Assembly (NCBI GenBank): GCA_905210085.1
Contig: CAJLVJ010000013.1
Coordinates: 1-38,379 of the forward strand
Source: an uncultured Collinsella sp.
GTDB taxonomy: Bacteria; Actinomycetota; Coriobacteriia; Coriobacteriales; Coriobacteriaceae
Length of the DNA: 38,379 nucleotides
Reading direction: 5' to 3'
A program made the position numbers and the translations under genes. The notes under the pieces were generated by a model. The model was given only the letters and a program-made list of their open reading frames with translations. It was not told where the DNA came from and did no database searches. Of the stretch, positions 16,933 through 25,510 are shown one piece after another (the first letter of the stretch is position 1; each line of letters starts with the position of its first letter).

Positions 16933-18581
16933 TGAAGGCGATCTGGCTTGCGTGCTGCGCGTGCGGCGATTACGGGCTGCTACAGCAGGAAGTCGAGGGT
17001 CGCGATGTGGGCGCGCAGGTGCTTCGCGTGGGCGACCTGGACGGGCTGGTATCCATGGCGCGGGCGTTTCCCTCGCGCCGCGGTGCCGCCATCATCGCGG
17101 CGTCTCTGTTCGATACCGAAGACGTGCGGAAGACCGTTGCGCGCCTGACGGCCGAGGGCCGTGTGAGCCGCGTCGTCGTGTTGATCGAGACGCTCGACCC
17201 GTCGGATATCGAAGGGCTGTTTCGCGTGGGGGCGACCGAGGTCATCGCTGCGCACAGTTTGTGCGGCAACGGGCGCGCGGGTGAGGGAACGGTTGATTCC
17301 GATCGGCGCATGACGATTGAGCCCGATGCTTTTGTTGATAGGGAACCCGGGGCGCCTCGCGCTACAAGAGGCCCGCGTGTTGATGAATATGGAAAAGCGG
17401 AAGCCGAGCATGGTCGGCGCCCCCGGGACCCACTTGCATACGATGACGCTGGAGGGCCGGTACCGTATGGCGATGACGTTCTGGCTGAAGATATGGGATA
17501 CGTGCACGGCGTAAATTTGGCCGATGAGCTCGACGAGGTCGAGGGTTTTGCCGGGGCTGGCGAGCCGTGTGCCGCTGCGTCTTTGGCTTCGGAACCGCAG
17601 TCCGGACAGCCTGCCATGCCGGCTTGGGCTCAGCGCATGACCGCGGCGGGGGAGACGGGGATGTTATCGCCCGCGTCCGCGTCGCCGGTTCCTGCACCGT
17701 CGGCCCCCGCGCCGTCGGCGGACGCTTCGATTCCGTCGCGTCGGGCACCGGTCGTCTGCGCCGTTTCGGGTTCGGGCGGTTGCGGCAAGTCGACGATCGT
17801 TGCCACCATGGCGCATACGGCGTCGCTGTTGGGTTTGCGTGCCGCTGTGCTCGACTTGGACCTCATGTTTGGAAACCTATACGATCTGCTGGGTGTCGAT
17901 GCCCCGCACGATATGGCGACGCTTATCGAGCCGTCGGCGGCGGACGCACTTGCCGAGCCGGATATCGTGGCCGCATCGATGCGCGTCGCCCCGGGCGTCA
18001 CGCTCTGGGGACCTGTCGCGGCCCCCGAGAAGGCCGAGCTCATGGCACGCCCGGTGGAGCTATTGCTCGATGTTTTGCGTCGCGAATCCGACGTGGTCTT
18101 TGTTGACACCTCGGTCTTTTGGGGTGATGCCGTGGCCGCCGCGGTGGCGGCGAGCGACCGTTGCCTGGTCGTAGGCGATGCGGCGGTATCGTCCGCGACA
18201 TCCGCTTCGCGCGTCATTGAGCTGGCGAGCCGCGTGGGCGTGCCACGCACGCGCATGAGCGCCGTGTTCAACCGGTTTGGTGCGCGCGGTGCCGACGAGG
18301 ACGTCGCCATGCGCTTTGAGATTGCCTGCGCATTGAGCTCCAAGATTCGCATTGCCGATGGCGGCCAGGACTTGGCCGCGCTCATGGCATTCGGTCGCGC
18401 CGACGAGGCAGTGGGTCAGACGAGCGCTTTTGCGACCAGCGTGCGCGAGGCCACGCGCGAGATGCTCGTGGAGCTGGGCTGCGCCGTCGGTCCTTGGAGC
18501 GATATGGTCGCTGACCGCGCGACCCGCACCGAGCGCCCGCGCATCCGTCTTCCCTGGTCGCGTGAGGGTGATTCGCGATGA
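16932..18581 (+). CDS. Tad pilus localisation ATPase CpaE/TadZ
   Basis: The start ATG 16932 overlaps the cpaB stop; GTG 16929 is an alternative. Residues 1-110 resemble an atypical receiver domain (VLIETLDPSDIEGLFRVGATEVIAA). Residues 120-275 are a low-complexity, Ala/Pro/acidic linker. From about 276 there is a ParA/MinD-type ATPase with deviant Walker A SGSGGCGKST, VLDLDLMFGNLYDLL, and VFVDTSVFW, ending in a basic tail RPRIRLPWSREG. CpaE/TadZ proteins place the pilus machine at the membrane. The product has 549 residues. The linker of about 150 residues is longer than in many homologues. Confidence 0.87.
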   Translation: MKAIWLACCACGDYGLLQQEVEGRDVGAQVLRVGDLDGLVSMARAFPSRRGAAIIAASLFDTEDVRKTVARLTAEGRVSRVVVLIETLDPSDIEGLFRVGATEVIAAHSLCGNGRAGEGTVDSDRRMTIEPDAFVDREPGAPRATRGPRVDEYGKAEAEHGRRPRDPLAYDDAGGPVPYGDDVLAEDMGYVHGVNLADELDEVEGFAGAGEPCAAASLASEPQSGQPAMPAWAQRMTAAGETGMLSPASASPVPAPSAPAPSADASIPSRRAPVVCAVSGSGGCGKSTIVATMAHTASLLGLRAAVLDLDLMFGNLYDLLGVDAPHDMATLIEPSAADALAEPDIVAASMRVAPGVTLWGPVAAPEKAELMARPVELLLDVLRRESDVVFVDTSVFWGDAVAAAVAASDRCLVVGDAAVSSATSASRVIELASRVGVPRTRMSAVFNRFGARGADEDVAMRFEIACALSSKIRIADGGQDLAALMAFGRADEAVGQTSAFATSVREATREMLVELGCAVGPWSDMVADRATRTERPRIRLPWSREGDSR

Positions 18582-19906
18582 GTCTGCAGACGCGGATTAA
18601 AGCCGCTGGCGCGGCCGCTGCGGCTGCCCCCGTTGATGCGGGACGCCGCCGTGCCGTTAAACGCCGCACCAAGCGTGCGGTGATGGACCGCATGGGCTAC
18701 GACGAGGTGGCGCGCATCAGCGCCTACGTCGACCCTGCCCTTGCCCGCTCTGAGCTACGTCCGGCGGTGGAAGCGGCGCTCAACGTGGAAGAGCCAACCG
18801 ACTTGGTGACGCCTGAGCGCGAGACCATCATCGACGAGATCCTAGATGACGTGGTGGGCCTGGGACCGCTACAGCCGCTCATCGAGGACGACACCGTTAC
18901 CGAAATCATGATCAACGGCTGTCGCTCTGCCTTTTTTGAGCGCAGCGGCGTTTTGTATCCCATCGAGCACGCTTTTGAGGACGACGAGCAGATCCGTGTG
19001 CTCATCGACCGTATCATCTCGCCGCTCGGCCGTCGTATCGACGAGCGTAGCCCCATCGTCAACGCCCGCCTCAAGACGGGTTATCGCGTCAACGCGGTGA
19101 TTCCACCCGTGGCGATCGACGGGCCAATCCTCACCATTCGTAAGTTCTCGGACCGTATCTGTTCGTTGGACGAGCTTGTGGGGTTGGGGTCACTGCCGCT
19201 TTGGTATGCGCAGCTGCTGTCGTGCGCGGTGTCGTTGCGGCAGGACTTGGCGGTTGCGGGAGGCACGGGGTCGGGCAAGACCACGCTGCTCAACGCGCTG
19301 TCGTGCGAGATTTCCACCGGCGAGCGCATCGTGACGATCGAGGATTCCGCCGAGCTCAAGTTTGCACATCACCCACACGTTGTCCGTCTGGAGGCGCGTG
19401 AGGCGTCAATCGAGGGCGAGGGTGCGGTGACGATTCGCGACCTGGTGACCAATGCTCTGCGTATGCGCCCCGATCGCATCGTCGTGGGCGAGGTGCGCGG
19501 TGCCGAGTGCTGCGACATGCTGCAGGCCATGAACACGGGCCACGACGGCTCGCTCACCACGCTCCATGCGGGTACCGAGCAGGAGACCGTGGTTCGCCTG
19601 ACGCTGCTTGCGCGCTACGGCATCGATTTGCCGAGTGAGCTTATCGAAGAGCAGATCGCCATGGCGCTCGACGGCATCGTGATGTCCGAGCGTCATGCAG
19701 ATGGCAGGCGCTTTGTGGCCTCATATTCGGGGGTTCGCCGCGGCGCGTCGGGCGGTGTTGAGCTCGAGCGCTACGTGACGTTCGATGCCGCCGAACGCAC
19801 CTGGACGCTCGACCGCGAGCCGCCGTTTATTGCGGAGGGCTTGCGGTTGGGAACGCTCACGCAAGAGGAGGTGGACGAATGGAGATCGCTGTGCCCCTCG
19901 TCGTAG
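18578..19906 (+). CDS. cpaF: Tad pilus assembly ATPase CpaF/TadA
   Basis: The start overlaps the upstream stop in an ATGA. The 442-residue protein is a GspE-like secretion ATPase of the TadA/VirB11 clade. The N-terminal domain has LDDVVGLGPLQPLIEDDTVTEIMING. Walker A is GGTGSGKTTLLNAL, the Asp box is IVTIEDSAELKF, Walker B is RIVVGEVRGAE, and the His box region is MNTGHDGSLTTLHAG. It powers assembly of Flp pili at the cytoplasmic membrane with TadB and TadC. All nucleotide-binding motifs are intact. Confidence 0.95.
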   Translation: MSLQTRIKAAGAAAAAAPVDAGRRRAVKRRTKRAVMDRMGYDEVARISAYVDPALARSELRPAVEAALNVEEPTDLVTPERETIIDEILDDVVGLGPLQPLIEDDTVTEIMINGCRSAFFERSGVLYPIEHAFEDDEQIRVLIDRIISPLGRRIDERSPIVNARLKTGYRVNAVIPPVAIDGPILTIRKFSDRICSLDELVGLGSLPLWYAQLLSCAVSLRQDLAVAGGTGSGKTTLLNALSCEISTGERIVTIEDSAELKFAHHPHVVRLEAREASIEGEGAVTIRDLVTNALRMRPDRIVVGEVRGAECCDMLQAMNTGHDGSLTTLHAGTEQETVVRLTLLARYGIDLPSELIEEQIAMALDGIVMSERHADGRRFVASYSGVRRGASGGVELERYVTFDAAERTWTLDREPPFIAEGLRLGTLTQEEVDEWRSLCPSS

Positions 19907-20805
19907 GGGGTTTGGCGGGGCTTTCTGTCGCGACGGCGTGTGGGGCAGAGCCTCGTGTGCCGCGGATGCCGCCGGCGGAGCTGGCGCGCCAGACGCTCGA
20001 ATCGATGGCGGAGAAACTGCCCCGTGAGTTGGCGGAAAACGACCTGCTGACAAAGATTGCCCGCTCGTGGGCGTCGCTGATCCCCGCAGATCGCCTTGGG
20101 CTTGCTATTGAGGATAACGCGGCTCGTCTGGCATTTCTGCTGCTGTCGAGCGGTATCTGCAGCGTTTTGCTGGCCGTTACGTCGTTGTCGCCCATCGGCT
20201 TTGTCTTGGGGCTGGTGGCGCCGTTTGGCGTGGGCGCCGCGCGTGACACCTTCGATCGCCGACGCGAACAGCATGATGTAGAAGAGGCCATGCCCGAGGC
20301 ATTCACAGCGTTATCCATGTCGCTTGCCTCGGGGCATTCGCTGGCACAGGGTATGCGCTTTGTGGGCGCCCATGCGCAAGAGCCGGTGCATACCGAGTTT
20401 TTGCGGGTGGCGGCGGCAATCGATTGCGGTATCTCGGCGACCGACGCACTCGATGACCTACTCGTTCGCATCGATGCTCCCGGCCTTTCGCTTGTCACCT
20501 TGGCGCTCAAAGTATCGCAGCGTACCGGGGCTCCGCTTGCCGGCTTGCTGTCCGAGGCGTCGAGCATGGTGGGTGAGCGCATTGAGCTCAAACGCCGTCT
20601 GGACGTTAAGACGTCACAGGCGCGTATGTCGGCACACATGGTCGCGGCGATGCCGGCGGGCATGTGCGCGGTGCTGGCTTTGCTTTCGGCAGACTTTCGC
20701 CGCGGTCTTGCGACGCCGGCTGGTGCGGGCGCCGTGGTACTGGGACTTGCCCTCAACGTCGTTGCCCTGGTAGTTATCCGGCGCATTATGCGGGTGGAGC
20801 TATGA
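19879..20805 (+). CDS. Tad pilus inner-membrane platform protein TadB
   Basis: The start ATG 19879 overlaps cpaF by 28 bases and follows AAGAGGAGG. The 308-residue protein has a pair of N-proximal membrane segments (LAFLLLSSGICSVLLAVTSL, PIGFVLGLVAPFGVGAA). A T2SF-type cytoplasmic domain follows (EEAMPEAFTALSMSLASGHSLAQGMRFVG, LALKVSQRTGAPLAGLL), then two C-terminal segments. It forms the platform that moves pilin subunits in response to CpaF. Confidence 0.85.
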   Translation: MEIAVPLVVGGLAGLSVATACGAEPRVPRMPPAELARQTLESMAEKLPRELAENDLLTKIARSWASLIPADRLGLAIEDNAARLAFLLLSSGICSVLLAVTSLSPIGFVLGLVAPFGVGAARDTFDRRREQHDVEEAMPEAFTALSMSLASGHSLAQGMRFVGAHAQEPVHTEFLRVAAAIDCGISATDALDDLLVRIDAPGLSLVTLALKVSQRTGAPLAGLLSEASSMVGERIELKRRLDVKTSQARMSAHMVAAMPAGMCAVLALLSADFRRGLATPAGAGAVVLGLALNVVALVVIRRIMRVEL

Positions 20806-21443
20806 GCGCCCTGGTCGGGGCCGCGGCTTGTCTGTGTGCCCTGAGTGTATTTGCCGCGACAGGTTTGGAGCGTGCGGATGCTTGCAAGATTGCAGAGACG
20901 TGCAAGCGTGAAGCGGTACTGGTCATTGCTGCGGGCTACTCGGTGATTGATACCCTGACTGCGCGAATGAAGGGCGCGATTGGGGCGGGCGGCCCGGCGC
21001 GGGTGTCGCTCGGTGAGGTGTCCGAGATGATCGACGTGGTGCGCCTGGGTCTTTCTGCCGGCCTTTCGTTTGACGCGGCGCTCGAGATTTTCTGTGCCAA
21101 TCGTCGGTCGGTGCTGGCCGTTCGTCTTGAACGAGCTTGCATGGCGTGGCAGGTGGGCGTGGGGACGCGCGAGGCCGAGCTGTTGGCTGCCGCGCGTGAT
21201 TTGGACGTGAGGGCGCTCGAGACCTTTGCCATCACGGTGGGGCAGGCGCTTGCGCTGGGCGCCCCGCTGGCCGAGACGCTGGCTGCTCAAAGTCGCGAGA
21301 TCCGTGCGGCCCATCGCGCCGCAGTCGAGCGCGAGATCGAGCGCGCGCCGGTCAAGTTGCTGATTCCCACCGGCACGCTCATCTTGCCGGCGTTGCTTCT
21401 GTCCATATTGGGCCCGCTGCTGGGAGCAGGCGGGATGATGTAG
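20802..21443 (+). CDS. Tad pilus inner-membrane platform protein TadC-like
   Basis: An ATGA overlap with tadB sets the start. The 213-residue product carries one T2SF-like domain (GEVSEMIDVVRLGLSAGLSFDAALEIF, FAITVGQALALGAPLAETLAAQS) and a C-terminal membrane segment (LLIPTGTLILPALLLSILGPLLG). It is shorter than typical TadC because the N-terminal membrane region is reduced to about one segment. It pairs with TadB in the pilus platform. Confidence 0.8.
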   Translation: MSALVGAAACLCALSVFAATGLERADACKIAETCKREAVLVIAAGYSVIDTLTARMKGAIGAGGPARVSLGEVSEMIDVVRLGLSAGLSFDAALEIFCANRRSVLAVRLERACMAWQVGVGTREAELLAAARDLDVRALETFAITVGQALALGAPLAETLAAQSREIRAAHRAAVEREIERAPVKLLIPTGTLILPALLLSILGPLLGAGGMM

Positions 21444-21453
21444 GGAGGAATAC

Positions 21454-21687
21454 ATGAACACGATGACCGACATTGCGGGCAAGGCTTGGAGCTGGGCATT
21501 TTGCCGGGCAATCCGCGCTCGCCAGCGTGCCAAGGCGCTGTTGCGGGAGGAGAACGCGCAGGGCACTACCGAATACGCCATCTTGGTCGGTGTGCTCGTA
21601 GTGATCGCGATTATCGCCATCGTCGCGTTTAAGAGCAAAGTCGAAGAACTATGGAACGCGATCAAAGACGGCATCAACAGCCTGTAG
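21454..21687 (+). CDS. Flp-type major pilin precursor
   Basis: The 77-residue protein follows GGGAGG. It has a charged leader of about 35 residues, then NAQGTTEYAILVGVLVVIAIIAIVAFKSK, which is the class III prepilin signal: a processing site followed by x4-E-Y and a hydrophobic helix. Alignment on EY puts Ala where Flp prepilins usually have Gly before the cleavage point, a small deviation. The short C-terminal tail VEELWNAIKDGINSL is normal for Flp. It should be the structural subunit. The peptidase that would cleave it is not encoded in the window. Confidence 0.9.
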   Translation: MNTMTDIAGKAWSWAFCRAIRARQRAKALLREENAQGTTEYAILVGVLVVIAIIAIVAFKSKVEELWNAIKDGINSL

Positions 21688-22214
21688 GAGGCAGGCGGCC
21701 TGTTGGTTCGCCGCTGGTGCTCGTCTGTTTGCTCGTGGCAATAGCGGTGACGCTTTGGGGGCTGGGTGTTGCGCGACAGCAGCGTCCAGGCGCTACTGCC
21801 GATTTGGGATCGGGTTCGGCGGCGGTGTCACAAGCAGAAGGCGCGGGAGATATGGGCGGTCAGAATGCCGCCGTCACGGCTCGTACCTTTTTGCAGGCGC
21901 TCGACGAGCGGGCCGCCAGCGCGACGGAGCCGTCTGCAGACAACGCGATCGCGGTTCGACTCGCATGGTCCGAGGACCGGCCGATGACCGAGGCGGCGGC
22001 AGACCTGTTGCGCGCCTACCGTGAGGTGCCCACGGCCCAGCTCGCCCTGAGCGGCTATCTCGATATTAAGGGCAACGTATGGGGTGCCATCGTGCGCGAT
22101 GGGAGAGGCTGGGTCGACATGGTGACGGTTGCCGCGGATGCCGGCGATGCCTCGTGCCGCCTGCGTGCCGTGCGTCTGGTTCCGCAAACAACGGAGTCAA
22201 AGGAGGGGTCGTGA
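21651..22214 (+). CDS. Tad-locus protein with N-terminal membrane anchor, unknown function
   Basis: The reading frame from ATG 21651 (overlapping flp by 37 bases) gives a basic N-terminus, one membrane helix (PLVLVCLLVAIAVTLWGLG) and an extracytoplasmic domain of about 140 residues with LRAYREVPTAQLALSGYLDIKGNVWGAIV. The start is uncertain: a good GGAGG at 21687-21691 is not followed by an in-frame start at proper distance (GTG 21717 is 25 bases away), while TTG 21703 is well placed but one base out of frame. A one-base error near 21714 could explain this. I do not recognise the family. Its position between two pilin genes suggests a pilus-base or assembly role. Confidence 0.6.
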   Translation: MERDQRRHQQPVGGRRPVGSPLVLVCLLVAIAVTLWGLGVARQQRPGATADLGSGSAAVSQAEGAGDMGGQNAAVTARTFLQALDERAASATEPSADNAIAVRLAWSEDRPMTEAAADLLRAYREVPTAQLALSGYLDIKGNVWGAIVRDGRGWVDMVTVAADAGDASCRLRAVRLVPQTTESKEGS

Positions 22215-22215
22215 A

Positions 22216-22434
22216 ATGCATGGTGTTCTGTGTGAGGAATCTGCTCAGTCGACCGTCGAATACGCCATCGTCACCGTGGCGCTGTTATCGATTGTGCTGG
22301 CGATTGCGGGGCTTTGGCGCGCTGGCACCGATGGGCGCTTGGCGGCACTGGCCGAGCGGGCAGCGTCTCATGGCGTCGTCCCGTCGTCGGTTATCGATGC
22401 CGCGACGGGTGCCAAGGACATCGCTCTGTATTGA
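22216..22434 (+). CDS. Small TadE/Flp-like pseudopilin
   Basis: ATG 22216 follows AGGAGG at about nine bases. The 72-residue product opens MHGVLCEESAQSTVEYAIVTVALLSIVLAI, which is a prepilin-type signal (ESAQSTVEY) plus hydrophobic helix, then a short soluble tail. It differs from the main Flp by its shorter leader and longer tail, so it is probably a minor pilin. Confidence 0.75.
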   Translation: MHGVLCEESAQSTVEYAIVTVALLSIVLAIAGLWRAGTDGRLAALAERAASHGVVPSSVIDAATGAKDIALY

Positions 22435-22909
22435 TATCGCGTGCGAGGATCGGGCGCAGTCTACGGTCGAGGCCGCCTTTTTGCTGCCGACGTTTTTGAC
22501 GCTTATCTTGCTCGCGTTGCAGCCGGTGTGCCTGCTCTATACGCGCGCGGTCATGGAGTCTGTCGCCGCCGAGACCGCGCGGCTTATGACCACGACGACG
22601 GTGGAGGACGACGATGACCTTAAGGAGTTCACTCGCCGCAGACTTGCCGCGGTGCCCAACGTCTCGATTTTTCATGCCGGCGGGCCGCTGTCGTGGGATA
22701 TCGAGTTAGGGCGGGCCGGTGCCGGCGGCGTTTCGTCCGTGTCTGTTGCCGGCGAGGTTAAGCCGCTACCCGTGATCGGTGCATTCGCGCGGGCCATGGG
22801 CAGTGCGGGTGAGGGCGGCTATGTCGAGCTCAAGGTCGACGTCTCGTATCGATCGCGTCCCGAATGGCTGGAGGGAGATTATGATTCATGGATTGCTGCA
22901 TGGGATTAG
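22397..22909 (+). CDS. TadE-like pseudopilin
   Basis: The core is CEDRAQSTVEAAFLLPTFLTLILLALQPVCLLYTRAVMESVAAETARL, a TadE-type signal and helix with the conserved Glu, followed by an extracytoplasmic domain of about 110 residues. The start is not certain: ATG 22397 and GTG 22409 are in frame but lack clear ribosome-binding sites, while AAGGA at 22414 precedes only an ATT codon. The gene overlaps the preceding small pilin by about 38 bases. It is probably a minor pilin that joins the Flp pilus. Confidence 0.78.
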   Translation: MPRRVPRTSLCIDIACEDRAQSTVEAAFLLPTFLTLILLALQPVCLLYTRAVMESVAAETARLMTTTTVEDDDDLKEFTRRRLAAVPNVSIFHAGGPLSWDIELGRAGAGGVSSVSVAGEVKPLPVIGAFARAMGSAGEGGYVELKVDVSYRSRPEWLEGDYDSWIAAWD

Positions 22910-25034
22910 GCGTTTCTGGTCTAGACGCGTTTTGACGCGCCGTCCGAGCTGCCATCGCAAGCGAGGCGGCTTTATGGGTCGAGCCGGTATCGACCTGTTT
23001 ATCGAAGACGGTGCCTACACCACGCTTTCCTCTGCGGTGGTCATCTTGGTGGTGCTCACGCTGCTGTTTTCGTCGACGGCGGCGATATGGAGCATGTCGC
23101 GCGCGGGGGACACCCAGGTGGCTGCCGATAGCGGCGCGCTGGCAGGCGCCAATGTGGTGTCGTCCTATCACACGGCTGCCACGGTGGTGGATGCGAGCAT
23201 TTTGAGTTTGGGCCTGGCGGGGTTTGCCACGATCGGGACGGGCCTGGTCGCCATCCTCATCCCGGGTGCCGAACCAGTTGCCGGCAATATGGTCGACACC
23301 GGGATTGAGATCATTAAAACGCGCAACAAGTTTGCCAAAAGTGCATCGGAAGGCTTACAGAAAATCGAGACGGCTCTGCCGTATCTGATTGCCGCGCGTG
23401 CCACGCAGGCGGTGTCGGCGCAGGATACCGATAGTGTGACCTATACCGGTACGGCGCTTGCTGTGCCCAGGACATCCGAGTCGGACTTCGCTGCGCTCAA
23501 GGGGTCCGAGATCTCGACCGATACCATTAAAGACACATCAGATGATTTAGAGCGTGCGGCCGAGGAGCTGCGGAAGGCTTCTGAGGACACGGCGAAGGCT
23601 AAAGAGCGCGCTTGGCTGGCGGATTGTGGCGGGTCGGACGAGAGTTCGATTGGCAAGTACTCGTGTATGTGGGAGCGTGCGAAAAAACTAGCAGAACTAT
23701 CTGACAGCCAGAACCGTCATGAAAAGTCGAGCATCACATGGGAGCCGCAAATAGCGCTCGATCGCGCGAAAACCTATTACCGACAGCGCTTGGCGAATGA
23801 AAAACCTCAGGGATCGAGCGTCGAGATGAAAGCGCAGTCAGCCGCTCGAAAAGCGTTCTATGCCTATGCGATTGAAGAGGTCGATCGAGCATACATAAAA
23901 GATGATGGCGAACGGTTTTCTGCCTATATCCCACTATTGCCGCGTGTCCCAAACGAGGTGCGGCCGACCGAACTTTACACCGATGCCGCATGGCCTGTAA
24001 GCAACAACGACGGCAGAACATACCTGCATTATGGAGTCGAATGCCCCGTCTATCAGAAAGGGACTCCGAGTGGGCTGGCATCTGTTGCTGATTATGATGG
24101 TCGTGATACATGCGAAGCGTGCGGCTTCGGCGTGGTTGCACTTGGAAGCGCCCTTATGCCGCCTTCGTCCATCAGAAATGGCTTCGAATACCACTTCAAT
24201 GAATTCAAAGAGGCTCTGGAAGACTACGTCGAATGCCGCAACAAAGAGCTCGAGCTCGAGCGTCAGACCGAAGACGAGGCCGATCGTGCGGGCAATACGT
24301 TTGACCAGGCCATCAAGGAGCTTTCGGGCGAGCGCCCGCGTATCGCTCCGCCCGGTCGCAACGGCGTGGTCGCCTTTGCGGTTTCGGGTGCCATCTCGAG
24401 CCCCGATGAGCTCAACTCTTCGTTTAACACGGCAGTCAGGCTTGGCGATCGCGGTGCTATCTCTGCCGCGGTGTTGGCGCCCGATGAGGCGACGGCGCAA
24501 AACAACGTGCTTTCGCGATTTTTCTCGACATTGAAGGAACGCTCGGGCGGCGTTGCCGGCGTGCTCGACGGCGTCATGGATGTTTGGGGACGGCTGCTCG
24601 TAGGATACGGTGATATCCAAGGTTCGGCCGACGAACTTATGGACGAGATGATTAAAGGCCTAGGAGGGGGCAGCGGCGCGTTGGGCTCCATCGCATCGTG
24701 GCTCGGCGATACCGTTTCGGCGTCCGTGGCGGCGTTGGGTCTGGAGCCGTGCGACTTGCGCCTGCGAAAGCCAGCGCTGACCGATTCCGCCAACGTCATT
24801 AAGAGTCCGGGGTCTGACATTGCTGGTCTCTCTCAAGCGCAAGACAAGCTGCGAGGTATTCCGTTGGGCGTGACCGATCCCAAGGCGCTTTGCGAGGCAT
24901 TGGAATATCAAGTCGAACGCACCATTAGCGGTACGGTGTTCACGCTTGCGGAGATTCCTCTGCCCGGCGGCGGCTCCATCCCACTCACCGTCGATGTCGC
25001 CACGCTGGTTGGCGCTCTGGGCGGTGGGTCGTAA
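22881..25034 (+). CDS. TadG-like large pilus-associated protein
   Basis: ATG 22881 follows GGAGGGAG. The 717-residue protein has a basic N-terminus, then DGAYTTLSSAVVILVVLTLLFSSTAAIWSMSRAGDTQVAADSGALAGAN, the hydrophobic segment and 'AADSGALAGA' motif of TadG/Tad-domain proteins. A large extracytoplasmic region follows. It includes a charged, probably coiled-coil stretch (about residues 215-265, ERAAEELRKASEDTAKAKER), a middle part with several Cys, and a second charged stretch near ELELERQTEDEADRAGNTFD. The C-terminal third is Gly/Ser/Ala-rich with amphipathic helices. DNA of roughly 23520-24240 is visibly poorer in G+C than the flanks, pointing to a variable or exchanged central domain. Confidence 0.75.
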   Translation: MIHGLLHGIRRFWSRRVLTRRPSCHRKRGGFMGRAGIDLFIEDGAYTTLSSAVVILVVLTLLFSSTAAIWSMSRAGDTQVAADSGALAGANVVSSYHTAATVVDASILSLGLAGFATIGTGLVAILIPGAEPVAGNMVDTGIEIIKTRNKFAKSASEGLQKIETALPYLIAARATQAVSAQDTDSVTYTGTALAVPRTSESDFAALKGSEISTDTIKDTSDDLERAAEELRKASEDTAKAKERAWLADCGGSDESSIGKYSCMWERAKKLAELSDSQNRHEKSSITWEPQIALDRAKTYYRQRLANEKPQGSSVEMKAQSAARKAFYAYAIEEVDRAYIKDDGERFSAYIPLLPRVPNEVRPTELYTDAAWPVSNNDGRTYLHYGVECPVYQKGTPSGLASVADYDGRDTCEACGFGVVALGSALMPPSSIRNGFEYHFNEFKEALEDYVECRNKELELERQTEDEADRAGNTFDQAIKELSGERPRIAPPGRNGVVAFAVSGAISSPDELNSSFNTAVRLGDRGAISAAVLAPDEATAQNNVLSRFFSTLKERSGGVAGVLDGVMDVWGRLLVGYGDIQGSADELMDEMIKGLGGGSGALGSIASWLGDTVSASVAALGLEPCDLRLRKPALTDSANVIKSPGSDIAGLSQAQDKLRGIPLGVTDPKALCEALEYQVERTISGTVFTLAEIPLPGGGSIPLTVDVATLVGALGGGS

Positions 25035-25510
25035 TGAGTATCCGCATACGGCTGCGTGAGGAGCGCGCCCAAGCGACGGTGGAGATGGCAGTGGTTACGC
25101 CCGTTTTACTGGTGCTGGCGCTCATCGTGTACAACGTCATGATCTTTGCCAGCGCTGTCGCGCGCTTCGACCGCGTGGTGCCCGACATCGTGCTGGCGCA
25201 CGCTGTGGCGCCGGGCGGGGAGGGTGACGAGAGCTCTGCCGATGCCTCGGCGACGGTTCAGACTCAAATTCTGAATGCCATGGAAGGCTATGACTTGCAG
25301 ATCGAAGTGTCGAGCGAGCAAGGCGCGGAGGCATCGGATGGTGGCCTGCTCTCCCTATCCGGTACGTTTAGGACCTACACCTGCACCATGCACTATGAGC
25401 CGTGGCCGACTTCTCTCAGCATCGCTGGCGTTCCGCTGGGGGCGCCGACAACGTTGTCGCACGAGCGTGCGGTGACGGTCGATCCATGGCGTCCGGGGGT
25501 GGTCATGTGA
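25034..25510 (+). CDS. TadE/TadF-like pseudopilin
   Basis: The start ATG overlaps the TAA of the previous gene by one base. The 158-residue protein begins MSIRIRLREERAQATVEMAVVTPVLLVLALIVYNVMIFAS, a TadE/F-type signal with a conserved Glu and a hydrophobic helix, then a small extracytoplasmic domain (TFRTYTCTMHYEPWP). It completes a set of minor pilins. Confidence 0.78.
   Translation: MSIRIRLREERAQATVEMAVVTPVLLVLALIVYNVMIFASAVARFDRVVPDIVLAHAVAPGGEGDESSADASATVQTQILNAMEGYDLQIEVSSEQGAEASDGGLLSLSGTFRTYTCTMHYEPWPTSLSIAGVPLGAPTTLSHERAVTVDPWRPGVVM

Noticed and set aside
19857..21677. A 606-codon minus-strand frame opposite tadB, tadC and flp
   Set aside because: Antisense shadow of well-recognised Tad genes, Ser/Ala/Arg-rich without motifs.
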